A DNA stretch of 64,000 bases from Fulvivirga sp. M361 (GTDB lineage: Bacteria; Bacteroidota; Bacteroidia; Cytophagales; Cyclobacteriaceae). The stretch spans positions 42,753 through 106,752 of the forward strand of contig NZ_VKDC01000020.1 in NCBI RefSeq assembly GCF_007097395.1. The letters run 5' to 3'. Below are positions 51,978-61,403 of the stretch, in pieces (position 1 is the stretch's first letter; each line of letters opens with the position of its first letter). Under the pieces are notes generated by a model that saw only the letters and a program-made list of their open reading frames with translations, had not been told where the DNA came from and did no database searches. A program made the position numbers and the translations under genes.

Positions 51978-54590
51978 ATGTCTATGATTAGGTGGACAAC
52001 CTTTTTTTTCTGTTTTGTTTCTTGTTCTGTGATTTATGCCTCTGGAGTTCGAGGTACTATCAAAAGTGATGATGATCAGCTACTTGCATTTGCCACTGTT
52101 TATGTACAAGAACTGGGAACTGGTACTGCTTCCAATGCAGAAGGGTATTACGAGATCGCACTGGACCCGGGTAAGTATACACTGGTATTTCAGTATATCG
52201 GTTTTGGTTCCTTAACAAAGACTTTAGAAGTCTCAAATCAGTGGATTGATTTAGATGTTCTGCTTAGTACGCAAGTGGTCGTACTGAAGGATGTAGAAGT
52301 CAGGGCGGGTAAGGAAGACCCTGCTTATACAATCATGCGGAAAGCCATTGCTAAAAGTAAGTTCCACACGCAGCAAGTGGACCGTTATACCGCCAAAGTA
52401 TATATAAAAGGTACGGGGCAGCTAATAGATGCCCCGTTTTTCATACGAAAAAAACTTGAAAAAGAAGGTATTGATAAAGACCGTGTTTTTATCTCAGAGT
52501 CTGTAAGCGAAGTAGAATATATTCGACCTAATACCTACAATGAAAAGGTAATCTCTATTCGTAGCAGTGGAGAAGATCAGAATGGGGAACCTAATGGATA
52601 TGTTTATGGGTCTTTTTATGAACCCGAAATAGGAAATGCCATATCTCCATTATCCCCTAAAGCATTTTCATATTACAGGTTCATATATGATGGTACATAT
52701 ACGGACAGAGGCTATGCCGTGAGTCGCATCAGGGTAGTGCCGCGTTCTCGTGGCGACCAGGTTTTTGAAGGAGTTCTTGAAATAGTAGAAGACTACTGGA
52801 GTATATATAGCCTGGATTTAAAAACTACTACACTTGGTGTTGATATTGACATAAAACAGATTTATGAACCTGTAGTGGAAAAAGTATGGCTGCCTGTAAC
52901 TCACGACTTTAATGTGGATGGCAAGATACTGGGTTTTAAATTTGAGGCTAAATACCTTGCTACTGTAAGTGACTACCAGGTAGAAACAAACCCTGAACTG
53001 GATGTTGAGTTTGAGATAATTGACGAAAAGCTGGAAATAGAACAGGCTGAACAGCTTCAAGGCCAGTTTAAAGATAGTGAAACCACGGAGTTGCAGGAGA
53101 TGCTTTCCTCAGGAAAAGAAGTTACCCGAAAGCAACTGCGAAAACTCGTGAGAGAATATGAAAAAGCGGAGCTTAAGCAGTCAAAGGAGCCACAAGTTAT
53201 AGAGAACCGTTCGTTTGAGGTGGATTCAACCGCACATAATAGTGATTCGATTTACTGGGCGGATATACGTCCGGTGCCATTAACTAAGTTGGAAGTATTA
53301 GGCTATGCTAAGACGGACAGTATTTCAGCCGCCGAGCGTAAGCTGGAGGAGGGCGATACGCTGAAAACAGGTAGAAATAAGGGCGCACGTATTTTTGACC
53401 CGATTTTTGGTAATACTTACAAGTTGGCCGATAAAACTCACCTGAAGTTGCATGGTTTGTCGGGTTGGTTTAATACAGTGGATGGGTTTGATATAAAGAC
53501 AAGGTTGTCATTTACAAAGACGATGAATGATAAAAACCGGAGCTGGCTTCGGATTGGAACCACAGGACGATATATTTTTGAGCGAGATCAGTTTGATGGA
53601 TTTGCTGATGTTCGCTATGATTTTGGAAAACGGTCTGGTAGGTCAAGTTTAAAACTAGAAGCAGGAAGGTATATCAGTCAGTTTAATGCCGATGAACCCA
53701 TTCATGTTGCAGTCAACACAATAATGACACTCTTTTTGGAGCGCAATTATATGAAGGTCTATGAAAAGGATTACTTTTCGCTAATCTACAAACAAGACCT
53801 TGGGAGTCGGCTAAGATTAACAATATCACCAGAATTAGCCCATAGAAGTGAGTTGTTCAATGGTACGCGTTACAGATTTATAGATAGATCAGGGGAAGGG
53901 TTTACCGCTAATGCTCCGGTCAGTGAAGAACTTCCGGACACGTCATTCCCATCTCATGATGCTTTTACGGTAAGTAGTTCGCTGGAGTATCGACCATGGC
54001 TGAAGTTTGGGATTAGAAATGGAAAAAAATATGAGATACAAAATTCTTCTCCATTATTTCGATTGTATTACAAGAAGGGGATATCTTCTGTTTTTAATAG
54101 CGCTGTCGATTTTGATCTGTTGGAACTGGTGTACAGACATACTTTTAAAATAGGTATTCGTGGCCTGGTTGATGTCTCATTGAAAACGGGAAAGTTTTTG
54201 AACGATGACAACTTGTTCTTTATGGATTACAAACATTTTTTGGGTAATCAGACTCCTTTCTCCACTACTGATCCTGTGGGAAGCTTCAGGCTATTGGATT
54301 ATTACAGGTTCAGTACCAGTAATGAATACCTTTCAGGAAGTGCACACTATCAATTTAGAAAATTTCTTATCACACGTATGCCATTGGTAAGGCTTTCCGG
54401 GGTCAGGGAAAGTTTTTTTCTGAACTATCTTGCTACAGATCGTTCAAATAACTACACTGAAATAGGTTATGGCATTAACTATATCTTGCGTGTATTTCGG
54501 GTGGAGGCAGTCACCTCATTTGAAAATGGTAAATACAAGGACTTTGGTGTAAGAATAGGTATAGCGACTAACCTGGATGAAATATTCTGA
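51978..54590 (+). CDS. DUF5686 protein with carboxypeptidase-regulatory-like N-terminus
   Basis: 870 residues with a signal peptide (about 1-22). A CarboxypepD_reg-like domain (about 24-105) carries ASNAEGYYEIALDPGKYTL. The DUF5686 region follows, including a basic segment (about 115-160, KFHTQQVDRYTAKVY) and a long, mostly beta-rich C-terminus with many aromatic strands up to GVRIGIATNLDEIF. It is probably an outer-membrane protein; function unknown. It is the last gene of the gmk-nadD run, with a 33-base gap from nadD. Confidence 0.85.
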   Translation: MSMIRWTTFFFCFVSCSVIYASGVRGTIKSDDDQLLAFATVYVQELGTGTASNAEGYYEIALDPGKYTLVFQYIGFGSLTKTLEVSNQWIDLDVLLSTQVVVLKDVEVRAGKEDPAYTIMRKAIAKSKFHTQQVDRYTAKVYIKGTGQLIDAPFFIRKKLEKEGIDKDRVFISESVSEVEYIRPNTYNEKVISIRSSGEDQNGEPNGYVYGSFYEPEIGNAISPLSPKAFSYYRFIYDGTYTDRGYAVSRIRVVPRSRGDQVFEGVLEIVEDYWSIYSLDLKTTTLGVDIDIKQIYEPVVEKVWLPVTHDFNVDGKILGFKFEAKYLATVSDYQVETNPELDVEFEIIDEKLEIEQAEQLQGQFKDSETTELQEMLSSGKEVTRKQLRKLVREYEKAELKQSKEPQVIENRSFEVDSTAHNSDSIYWADIRPVPLTKLEVLGYAKTDSISAAERKLEEGDTLKTGRNKGARIFDPIFGNTYKLADKTHLKLHGLSGWFNTVDGFDIKTRLSFTKTMNDKNRSWLRIGTTGRYIFERDQFDGFADVRYDFGKRSGRSSLKLEAGRYISQFNADEPIHVAVNTIMTLFLERNYMKVYEKDYFSLIYKQDLGSRLRLTISPELAHRSELFNGTRYRFIDRSGEGFTANAPVSEELPDTSFPSHDAFTVSSSLEYRPWLKFGIRNGKKYEIQNSSPLFRLYYKKGISSVFNSAVDFDLLELVYRHTFKIGIRGLVDVSLKTGKFLNDDNLFFMDYKHFLGNQTPFSTTDPVGSFRLLDYYRFSTSNEYLSGSAHYQFRKFLITRMPLVRLSGVRESFFLNYLATDRSNNYTEIGYGINYILRVFRVEAVTSFENGKYKDFGVRIGIATNLDEIF

Positions 54591-54949
54591 GTATACCATT
54601 CTAAAGTGAATATGCCGGCCTCAAAATTGGTCTATTATCTTGTTTTGACCAAGAACCATGGATGCAAGATTTCGAGTAAGACCTTAATTTATGAACTACT
54701 TGTTTAGGTACAATTACTTACCGATTTTTTGATGTTATTATTCCGTTTATCGTATCCCTAAACCCATTGTAAGACATTTTTTACAACTCTGTGCTAAATG
54801 TAATAGGCATTATAGCGTGCTACGGAAGGTAAGTTGAATTACTTAATGTTTCATCCGCCCTTAATGGGAGAAGATTTTACGATAATCACCTGATTGTAAG
54901 GGCATAACGAATCCATCATCTTTGTGTCACAATCATTAAAACAAAGATT
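54591..54949. other. Intergenic gap of 359 bases
   Basis: I see no convincing gene. It holds a short TTGTAA-N8-TTACAA inverted repeat (54767-54786) and the promoter of the next gene. Confidence 0.6.
54894..54924 (+). promoter_or_regulatory. Probable promoter for the porin-like gene
   Basis: TTG at 54894-54896, 20 bases, CATCTTTG at 54917-54924. One mismatch in the -7 box (C for T), otherwise good spacing. Confidence 0.5.
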
Positions 54950-56056
54950 ATGGAAAAGAAAATGTTATTTGCAGTATTGAGCTACTTTCTGGCCATTGCT
55001 GCTTCGTATGCCCAGGAGCAAGATGAGTTTGATGTGACGATTGAAGAGGAAAAACAGATTCTTTTTGATCGTGGTGGTGTAGGGACTTATGGTACGGCCC
55101 TTTCAAAAATAGCCAGTTTTGTTAGTCTGAATGGTTTTGCTAACAATGAGTTTATAGCGACTGAAGATGAGAGCTCTTTTGATCAAAGTGAAATAAATCT
55201 ATTTGTTTCGGCAGAGCTTTCAAAGCGGATTACCACTGAATTTAATGTAGGTTTTAGTTTTACTGAAGTAGAAATAGAATACGCATTTCTGGATTATGAA
55301 TTTGATCCAAGAGCAGTTTTAAGAGTAGGTAAGTTTTTATTACCTACAAGTGATTTCAATGAATACAATGGTTTTGCGTACTTGAACCGAGGAATAGGTT
55401 CACCACTTACAGCATTAGTTTCACCTGATAAGTGGTCCAGTGTAGGGCTACAATTAAGAGGAAAATTTGGTGACAATGATAGTGACTTAAGGCCTTATTA
55501 TGGGGTTTACATAGTGAATGGGCTTGCGACTCCCGGAGAAGGTGAGGAAGAAGAAGAGGAAGAAGAAGGTGAATTGAGAGAGCTTGTAGAAGGCGGCGAA
55601 GTCACTGATAACAACCAAAATAAAGGTATCGGTGGTCAAATAGGCATTGAGTACAAGAAAGACCTGTTTGCTTCTTTATCTTATCACACCAGTAAGTACG
55701 ACAGTGCAGACCAGCTTAATGCCAATGTATTTGGTATTTCCACAGGTTACGACAATGGTAAGCTGCACCTCTCCGCTGAATTCCACAGTACATTGCTTGA
55801 AGAAAGAGATGGTGAAGAGATTGAAGAGGAAGATATGAATGGCTTTTTCGTAACGGCTGCCTACAAGGTAAATAAGTTTGAGCCGGTTTTACGATACGAC
55901 AGTTTTTCCCTGGAAAATACTTCTATCGATAGAGTGACTGTAGGCTTTAACTATTATTTCCTCGAGACAGGTTTGTTAAAGGTGAACTATATGAATCAAA
56001 GTGGGGATACCGATGACGAGAATGTCTTTGGAGCCGGAGTTGTATTCACATTTTAA
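54950..56056 (+). CDS. Porin-like outer-membrane protein with poly-acidic loop
   Basis: 368 residues with a signal peptide (about 1-21). From residue 40 there are repeated strands of the type AELSKRITTEFNVGFSFT, AVLRVGKFLL and WSSVGLQLRGKF, ending FGAGVVFTF with a final aromatic, so a beta-barrel porin-like protein is likely. One loop (about 196-213) is a run of glutamates interrupted by single residues, encoded by a GAA/GAG-rich tract at 55540-55572. This may bind cations. The next gene begins 11 bases later. Confidence 0.82.
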   Translation: MEKKMLFAVLSYFLAIAASYAQEQDEFDVTIEEEKQILFDRGGVGTYGTALSKIASFVSLNGFANNEFIATEDESSFDQSEINLFVSAELSKRITTEFNVGFSFTEVEIEYAFLDYEFDPRAVLRVGKFLLPTSDFNEYNGFAYLNRGIGSPLTALVSPDKWSSVGLQLRGKFGDNDSDLRPYYGVYIVNGLATPGEGEEEEEEEEGELRELVEGGEVTDNNQNKGIGGQIGIEYKKDLFASLSYHTSKYDSADQLNANVFGISTGYDNGKLHLSAEFHSTLLEERDGEEIEEEDMNGFFVTAAYKVNKFEPVLRYDSFSLENTSIDRVTVGFNYYFLETGLLKVNYMNQSGDTDDENVFGAGVVFTF

Positions 56057-56067
56057 GAGCAAGGTAT

Positions 56068-56577
56068 ATGTTATTCAGGAGAATATATTGTACCATCCTG
56101 TTGGGTAGTCTTATGATGCTCATATCAGTGAGTAATGCGACGGCTCAGGATGTATCAAAATACCAGGCTTTGTTCATGACCAAGTTTATGGAGTATGTAC
56201 AGTGGCCTGAGGGGAATGACAGTTTTGTCATAGGTGTAGTAGGGAATTCGAGGGTTTTAACCGAGTTGCAAGCTCTTATAAAGTCAAAAGGAAGGGATGC
56301 TACTGTGAAGAAAATAGCAAATGCAAGTTCCGTCAAAGGCTGTCACATTGTGTTCATACCAGCTGATCAGGCCAAGCTTTTTCAAACAATCAAGGAGGCT
56401 AGTAGTGGCACCAGTACCATGATTATAAGTGAAACGCAAGAGCTTGCGGCCAAGGGCTCAATCATCACCTTTTATGTAGAAGGAGGAAAGCTAAAATTTA
56501 TTATAAATAGAAAAGAAGCAGAATCCAGGAAATTATTGATGAGCAGTAGCTTGCTTAACCTGGCTAAGGTAATTTGA
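56068..56577 (+). CDS. YfiR family periplasmic protein (DUF4154)
   Basis: 169 residues with a signal peptide (about 1-27, ending ATAQ). The diagnostic KYQALFMTKFMEYVQWP segment (about 31-47) is followed by a FVIGVVGNS strand and a C-terminal KLKFIINRKEAESRKLLMSS segment (about 144-163). YfiR in Pseudomonas represses the YfiN diguanylate cyclase; in Bacteroidota the same family is often near outer-membrane or kinase genes. It is probably co-transcribed with the porin-like gene. Its partner here is unknown. Confidence 0.88.
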   Translation: MLFRRIYCTILLGSLMMLISVSNATAQDVSKYQALFMTKFMEYVQWPEGNDSFVIGVVGNSRVLTELQALIKSKGRDATVKKIANASSVKGCHIVFIPADQAKLFQTIKEASSGTSTMIISETQELAAKGSIITFYVEGGKLKFIINRKEAESRKLLMSSSLLNLAKVI

Positions 56578-56608
56578 TGGGTTAAAATTGAAAAAATTGT
56601 AGTCAAAA

Positions 56609-56646
56609 GATAAAGGCTGTTTTTAAAAAACAGCCTTTATCTTTTT
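56609..56646 (+). terminator. Rho-independent terminator after the YfiR gene
   Basis: GATAAAGGCTGTTTTT pairs with AAAAACAGCCTTTATC across a single A, followed by TTTTT. It sits between the plus-strand YfiR gene and the minus-strand frr gene and may work in both directions. Confidence 0.8.
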
Positions 56647-56673
56647 ATCGCTTAACCTCGTGTGCCGATAGAC

Positions 56674-57234
56674 TCACACTGTCATAATTTCTTCTTCCTT
56701 CTTGCTTAGTATCTCGTCGATCTTTTTTGTGTGTTCATCAGTAAGACTTTGCACTTGATCTTCAGCCCTTTTTACTTCGTCTTCTGAAGCGCCTTCTTTC
56801 TGAAGCTGTTTGAGACCGTCATTAGTTTCTTTACGGGCATTTCGAATGCTGATTTTGCCGAGCTCACCTTCATGCTTCACTTGTTTTACCAAGGCTTGTC
56901 TGCGTTCTTCGGTGAGTATGGGTACATTAACGATCACCTGCTCACCATCATTCTGTGGATTCAGTCCAAGGTCGCTATTGATAATGGCCTTTTCTATTTC
57001 ATTTATAAGGCTTTTTTCCCATGGTTTTATCATGATTGACCTGGCATCCGGCGTAGTGATGGAAGCGGTTTGATTTAGAGGAGTAGGACTACCATAATAA
57101 TCTACCATAATGCTATCCAGCATATTGGGAGAAGCTTTCCCAGCTCTGATCTTAAGCAATTCACTACTTAAATGGCCAATGGCTTTACCCATCAAATCCT
57201 TGGCCTCATCCAGGTACATTTTAATTTCTTCCAT
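56674..57234 (-). CDS. frr: Ribosome recycling factor
   Basis: Releases ribosomes after termination with EF-G; 186 residues. Standard family segments are HLSSELLKIRAGKASPNMLD (about 21-40) and LNPQNDGEQVIVNVPILTEERR. The C-terminal helix has EDQVQSLTDEHTKKIDEILSKKEEEIM. It follows pyrH on the same strand after about 39 bases; the pyrH-frr pair is conserved widely. Confidence 0.96.
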   Translation of the reverse strand: MEEIKMYLDEAKDLMGKAIGHLSSELLKIRAGKASPNMLDSIMVDYYGSPTPLNQTASITTPDARSIMIKPWEKSLINEIEKAIINSDLGLNPQNDGEQVIVNVPILTEERRQALVKQVKHEGELGKISIRNARKETNDGLKQLQKEGASEDEVKRAEDQVQSLTDEHTKKIDEILSKKEEEIMTV

Positions 57235-57273
57235 CTCTAAATAATTGTGAAAACTAAAATTAGGCTAAATACT

Positions 57274-57978
57274 TTACTTTATTAATGTGCCGGCCGTTTC
57301 ACCATGTATGATATTTGCCAGGTTTCCGGGTTTGTTCATGTCGAAAACAATGATCGGCAAATTATTTTCCTGGCATAAAGTGAAAGCCGTCATGTCCATG
57401 ATGTTCAGATTTTTTTCATAAGCTTCCTGAAATGATAGTTCATCATAGCGGGTGGCTGTAGGTTCCTTTTCGGGGTCGGCAGTATACACACCATCGACGC
57501 GGGTTCCTTTTAACACGACATCTGCCTGTACTTCAATAGCTCTTAAACTAGCCGTAGAATCTGTAGTGAAATAGGGGTTTCCTATACCTGCACCAAAAAT
57601 TACGATCCTTCCCTTTTCAAGGTGCCGTATGGCTCTGCGCCGTATAAAGGGCTCGCAAACCTGCTCCATTTTTATCCCTGACATTAGCCTGGTATAAAGA
57701 CCAGCACCTTCCAGCGCACTTTGAAGGGCCATTCCATTGATAACCGTAGCTAACATACCCATATAGTCGCCTTGTACACGCTCTATACCGGCACCCTCAG
57801 CCTGAATGCCCCGGAAGATATTACCACCGCCTATGACGATGGCGATTTCCACTCCTGCTTCTTTTACAGTGCGTATTTCATCCGTATATTGTTTGAGTCG
57901 TTTAGGGTCTATGCCATACTGACCGGACCCCATAAGTGATTCACCACTTAGTTTGAGAAGAATGCGACTATACTTCAT
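57274..57978 (-). CDS. pyrH: Uridylate kinase
   Basis: Phosphorylates UMP to UDP; 234 residues in the amino-acid-kinase fold. Opening [11 protein letters not shown] (about 7-17), then [10 protein letters not shown] (about 48-57), [15 protein letters not shown] (about 71-85) and [15 protein letters not shown] are typical of bacterial hexameric PyrH. It lies directly upstream of frr. Confidence 0.96.
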   Translation of the reverse strand: MKYSRILLKLSGESLMGSGQYGIDPKRLKQYTDEIRTVKEAGVEIAIVIGGGNIFRGIQAEGAGIERVQGDYMGMLATVINGMALQSALEGAGLYTRLMSGIKMEQVCEPFIRRRAIRHLEKGRIVIFGAGIGNPYFTTDSTASLRAIEVQADVVLKGTRVDGVYTADPEKEPTATRYDELSFQEAYEKNLNIMDMTAFTLCQENNLPIIVFDMNKPGNLANIIHGETAGTLIK

Positions 57979-58009
57979 TGAATGGGAGAATGTTTAATAT
58001 GAAATTCCA

Positions 58010-58017
58010 CAAATATA
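58010..58017 (-). promoter_or_regulatory. Promoter -7 element TATATTTG for pyrH
   Basis: On the minus strand TATATTTG is exact and lies about 31 bases before the pyrH ATG. No -33 TTG at the expected spacing. Confidence 0.45.
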
Positions 58018-58051
58018 GAAGGGTTGTTGAAATAATCAGGATCACACTCTG

Positions 58052-58546
58052 TCAAAATTGAATGATTACTTCATTTTTCTCTACACTATCTGCCACTTTA
58101 GCTTTGATTTGCTTCACTTCACCATCCCCGGGGGCTTTTATAACATTTTCCATCTTCATAGCTTCTAATATCAGCAGAGGGTCACCTTTCTTAACCAGAT
58201 CTCCTTCTTTAACATTAATAGCCAATATAAGCCCTGGCATGGGTGCCTTAATTTCGTTTAGCTCCGATCCGGCTACTTTATCCATACCCAACTTTTCCAG
58301 TAATACATCAAGCTTGTCTTTGACAGAAATCTCATACTTTTTTCCGTTAACGCTCAGTACTACCATCTTACTTTCATAATCTATCTTGATCACTTCCATA
58401 GTGTAGGACCTGTCATCCTTGATCACATGGAATTGTGAATCATCTATTTGTGAAATATCCCAGTCAAATAGAGTCCCGTCCAGTGTGACAGCTCCGTCTT
58501 TGAAGTTTACCTCAACTTGTTTGTTCCTAGTCGTTACTTTATACAT
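58052..58546 (-). CDS. Biotin carrier protein of a biotin-dependent carboxylase or decarboxylase
   Basis: 164 residues. The C-terminal biotinyl domain (about 98-164) carries the biotin-attachment motif EAMKM (K131). The N-terminal half is a short strand-rich head rather than a carboxylase catalytic domain. This resembles the small carrier subunits of acyl-CoA (propionyl/methylmalonyl or acetyl) carboxylases in Bacteroidota. The partner subunits are not in this window, so the enzyme is not identified. Confidence 0.88.
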   Translation of the reverse strand: MYKVTTRNKQVEVNFKDGAVTLDGTLFDWDISQIDDSQFHVIKDDRSYTMEVIKIDYESKMVVLSVNGKKYEISVKDKLDVLLEKLGMDKVAGSELNEIKAPMPGLILAINVKEGDLVKKGDPLLILEAMKMENVIKAPGDGEVKQIKAKVADSVEKNEVIIQF

Positions 58547-58563
58547 ATCTGAAAGGTTATACT

Positions 58564-58593
58564 CAAATATAACCGCTTTCCACTAAGTGCCAA
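58564..58593 (-). promoter_or_regulatory. Full promoter for the biotin carrier gene
   Basis: On the minus strand TTG (58591-58593), 19 bases, TATATTTG (58564-58571). Both boxes and the spacing match the bacteroidete consensus. The ATG at 58546 lies 17 bases beyond. Confidence 0.65.
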
Positions 58594-58670
58594 ATTGTGA
58601 TCTTCTAAATGGAAGTACCTGTTTTGAGACAGTGTGCCGCTGTTTTACCAGAGTTTGTAGTTAATTTGCA

Positions 58671-58786
58671 TCTAAGGGGGTGCCTTACCATCTGAGATGG
58701 TGTAAGATAAGGCTGAGAGTATACCCATAGTTCTAATCTGAGTAACTGTAACCTGATCCAGGTAATGCTGGCGTAGGAATGGTATG
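58671..58786 (+). ncRNA. TPP (thiamine pyrophosphate) riboswitch
   Basis: The THI-element core is plain: GGGGGTGCC at 58676-58684, GCTGAGAGTATACCC at 58712-58726, ACCTGATCCAGGTAATG at 58751-58767 and GGCGTAGGAA at 58770-58779. Order and sequence match the conserved TPP-sensing aptamer. A GC-rich hairpin (CGGGG/CCCCG, 58797-58811) follows before the ATG at 58840, probably the expression platform. It should lower expression of the downstream receptor when TPP is abundant. Confidence 0.93.
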
Positions 58787-58839
58787 TTAATTTATTCGGG
58801 GGCTTTCCCCGGTAGGGCCTGACATGAACGATTACGAAA

Positions 58840-61290
58840 ATGAAAATTTTGAAATTAGCAACGGTAATGTTGTTTATTGGTACGGCTGCTTTCGGGCAAT
58901 ATCAAATTACAGGAAAGGTAATAGATAGTGCTACAAGTGAACCTCTGCCAGGAGCCAATGTGACCCTGGATGGCGCTACAAGTGCGAGTTCATCTGATCT
59001 TGATGGACTATTTCAGATCGTTGTAGCTACTTCTGGTAATTATACATTAAAATTCAGTTTTGTTGGTTACACATCACTAGATAAAGTAGTACAGGTTTTA
59101 GGTGACATGAATTTAGGTGAGGTTCCATTATCCTCAGAACCATATTTGGCGGATGAAGTAATTGTCAGTGCTACGCGTGCAGATGAAAACAGTCCAATTA
59201 CATTTACCACATTGAATAAGGAGCAGATTAGTAAGCAGGATTTTGGGCAGGACCTGCCTTTTCTGTTGAATTTTATGCCATCATTGGTCACTACCTCCGA
59301 TGCAGGAGCGGGTGTAGGATATACCGGATTACGTATTAGAGGATCCGATGCTACCAGAATCAATGTAACTATTAATGGCATTCCCATTAATGACAGCGAG
59401 TCACAAGGTGTATTTTGGGTTAATACGCCGGATTTGGCTTCGTCTACCGAAAGTATTCAGGTTCAGCGTGGTGTAGGTACAAGTACAAATGGCGCAGGTG
59501 CTTTTGGAGCTACCGTTAATCTACAGACTAATGCCCGCAAAGAAAAAGCCTATTCAGATATCATCAATGCAGTTGGGTCATATAATACGAGGCGCCATAC
59601 CGTGAGCTTTGGGAGTGGATTAATAGATGATCAATGGACTTTTGATGGAAGGCTTTCAAAAATAGCCTCTGACGGTTATATAGACCGTGCAACTTCTGAT
59701 TTGCAGAGTTATTATCTGTCCGGAGGATACTACGGAAAAAATACACTGATCAAAGCGATTATTTTTGGAGGTGAAGAACGTACCTATCAGGCTTGGTATG
59801 GTACACCTGAGGCCGTACTGGAAAATGACAGTGAAGGCATAGAGGCCGTAATAGCTAATAACAGTCTTTCAAACGAGCAAGCAGATAACATGCGAACAGC
59901 GGGACGTACGTTTAACTGGTATCTTTATGATAATGAAGTAGATAACTATCAACAAGATCATTATCAACTTCACATTTCTCAACAAATTACAGGGAATATG
60001 GTGGGTAATGTGGCATTGCACTACACTTATGGTCGGGGGTTTTTTGAGCAGTTCCGAGAAGATGACAGCTTCTCTGACTATCGGTTACCTAACCTTACTA
60101 TCGGCAATGAGCTGATAGAAGAGTCTGATTTTATAAGGAGAAGATGGTTGGATAATCATTTTTACGGATTAACTTATTCCTTGAATTATAGTCCGCATAA
60201 TTGGAATGTTACCCTTGGAGGGGCATACAATGAATACGATGGTGCTCATTTTGGAGAAATTATCTGGGCTGAATTTGGTCAAAACACATTCATTGGAAAC
60301 CGGTATTATGATAACCTGGGGACTAAGACAGATTTCAATAGCTTTTTGAAAATCAGCCATCAATTTTCTAAGCCTCTTAATGTTTTTATGGACCTTCAAT
60401 ATCGCAATATTGATTACAAAATAGATGGAATCGATAACGATTTAAGAGCGCTTTCTGTTTCTCAGGATTACGATTTTTTTAACCCTAAAGTAGGTTTCAC
60501 ATATCGTTTTAACAAGGGTACGATCTACAGTTCTTATAGCATAGGCAACAGAGAACCTGTTAGGTCAGACTTTGTAGACTCTCAGGTCCCTCCTAAAAGA
60601 GAGAAAATGAAGAACCGGGAAATTGGCTACAGATTTTTGACAAAAAAAATACAGTTCTCAACTAATTTTTATCTGATGGATTATGAAGACCAATTGGTTC
60701 TTACAGGGGATGTAAATGATGTTGGGTCTTCATTGAGAATGAATGTCAGTGAGAGCTATAGAGTGGGAATTGAGCTGGAGGGAGCTATTAAATGGTCTGA
60801 TAAAATACAATGGAATGCTAATTTGACCTTAAGTAGGAATAAAATTAGAGATTTCACCGAGATACTCATAGATTACGGAGAGGCTTTCGATGAGTTTAGT
60901 GTTATTGAGAACGTTTATCAAGATACGGACATAGCCTTTTCTCCAAATATTATTGCGGGTTCACAATTGACCTACAGCCTTTTTGAGAATTTTGAAATGG
61001 GGGTACTTACAAAATATGTGGGAGACCAGTTTTTGGATAATACTTCTAATGACGAGCGTAAACTGGAGGCTTACTTTGTAAATGATCTCAGACTGAATTA
61101 TTCAATTAAAAATAAATTAGCCAAGGAATTAGGGGTTAATTTATTGATTAATAATATCTTAAGTGAGCAATACTCGTCGAATGGATACACATTTGGTTAT
61201 TTTGGAGGAACTGAATTCGAGGTACGGGAAAATTACTTTTATCCGCAGGCACCACGGAATTTCCTTTTATCACTTGTGTTAAAATTCTAG
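58840..61290 (+). CDS. TonB-dependent outer-membrane receptor, probable thiamine transporter
   Basis: 816 residues with a signal peptide (about 1-19, ending AFGQ). A CarboxypepD_reg-like domain (about 22-100) with EPLPGANVTLDG is followed by a TonB box-like ADEVIVSATRAD and a plug domain (about 115-240) containing SLVTTSDAGAGVGYTGLRI (within 20), GLRIRGSDATRINVTINGIP and a VQVQRG-like IQVQRGVGTSTNG. The remainder is a beta-barrel ending LLSLVLKF with a terminal phenylalanine. The TPP riboswitch immediately upstream points to uptake of thiamine or its phosphates; such riboswitch-controlled receptors are known in Bacteroidota. Confidence 0.93.
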   Translation: MKILKLATVMLFIGTAAFGQYQITGKVIDSATSEPLPGANVTLDGATSASSSDLDGLFQIVVATSGNYTLKFSFVGYTSLDKVVQVLGDMNLGEVPLSSEPYLADEVIVSATRADENSPITFTTLNKEQISKQDFGQDLPFLLNFMPSLVTTSDAGAGVGYTGLRIRGSDATRINVTINGIPINDSESQGVFWVNTPDLASSTESIQVQRGVGTSTNGAGAFGATVNLQTNARKEKAYSDIINAVGSYNTRRHTVSFGSGLIDDQWTFDGRLSKIASDGYIDRATSDLQSYYLSGGYYGKNTLIKAIIFGGEERTYQAWYGTPEAVLENDSEGIEAVIANNSLSNEQADNMRTAGRTFNWYLYDNEVDNYQQDHYQLHISQQITGNMVGNVALHYTYGRGFFEQFREDDSFSDYRLPNLTIGNELIEESDFIRRRWLDNHFYGLTYSLNYSPHNWNVTLGGAYNEYDGAHFGEIIWAEFGQNTFIGNRYYDNLGTKTDFNSFLKISHQFSKPLNVFMDLQYRNIDYKIDGIDNDLRALSVSQDYDFFNPKVGFTYRFNKGTIYSSYSIGNREPVRSDFVDSQVPPKREKMKNREIGYRFLTKKIQFSTNFYLMDYEDQLVLTGDVNDVGSSLRMNVSESYRVGIELEGAIKWSDKIQWNANLTLSRNKIRDFTEILIDYGEAFDEFSVIENVYQDTDIAFSPNIIAGSQLTYSLFENFEMGVLTKYVGDQFLDNTSNDERKLEAYFVNDLRLNYSIKNKLAKELGVNLLINNILSEQYSSNGYTFGYFGGTEFEVRENYFYPQAPRNFLLSLVLKF

Positions 61291-61364
61291 TTCTGCATAT
61301 TATCGGATGCTGTATCAGGTGATGTAACGTTCAACAAAGTGCTTCAAAGGTTCAGATAGAGGTT

Positions 61365-61395
61365 TTGTAATACTTGCCATGAGAATATACCTTTG
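61365..61395 (+). promoter_or_regulatory. Full promoter for the UbiA-family gene
   Basis: TTG at 61365-61367 (within TTTTG), 20 bases, TACCTTTG at 61388-61395. Both boxes are exact. The start codon is 9 bases (GTG) or 18 bases (ATG) further on. Confidence 0.65.
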
Positions 61396-61403
61396 TACCA
61401 AAC

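Noticed and set aside
54767-54786. TTGTAA-N8-TTACAA as an Fnr/Crp-like site
   Set aside because: Resembles a generic AT-rich inverted repeat; far from the promoter boxes and too short to claim a regulator.
55540-55572. GAA/GAG tract as a phase-variable microsatellite
   Set aside because: Codons are mixed (gaa, gag, ggt) and in frame, so slip would not obviously switch the gene; treated as a coding low-complexity loop.
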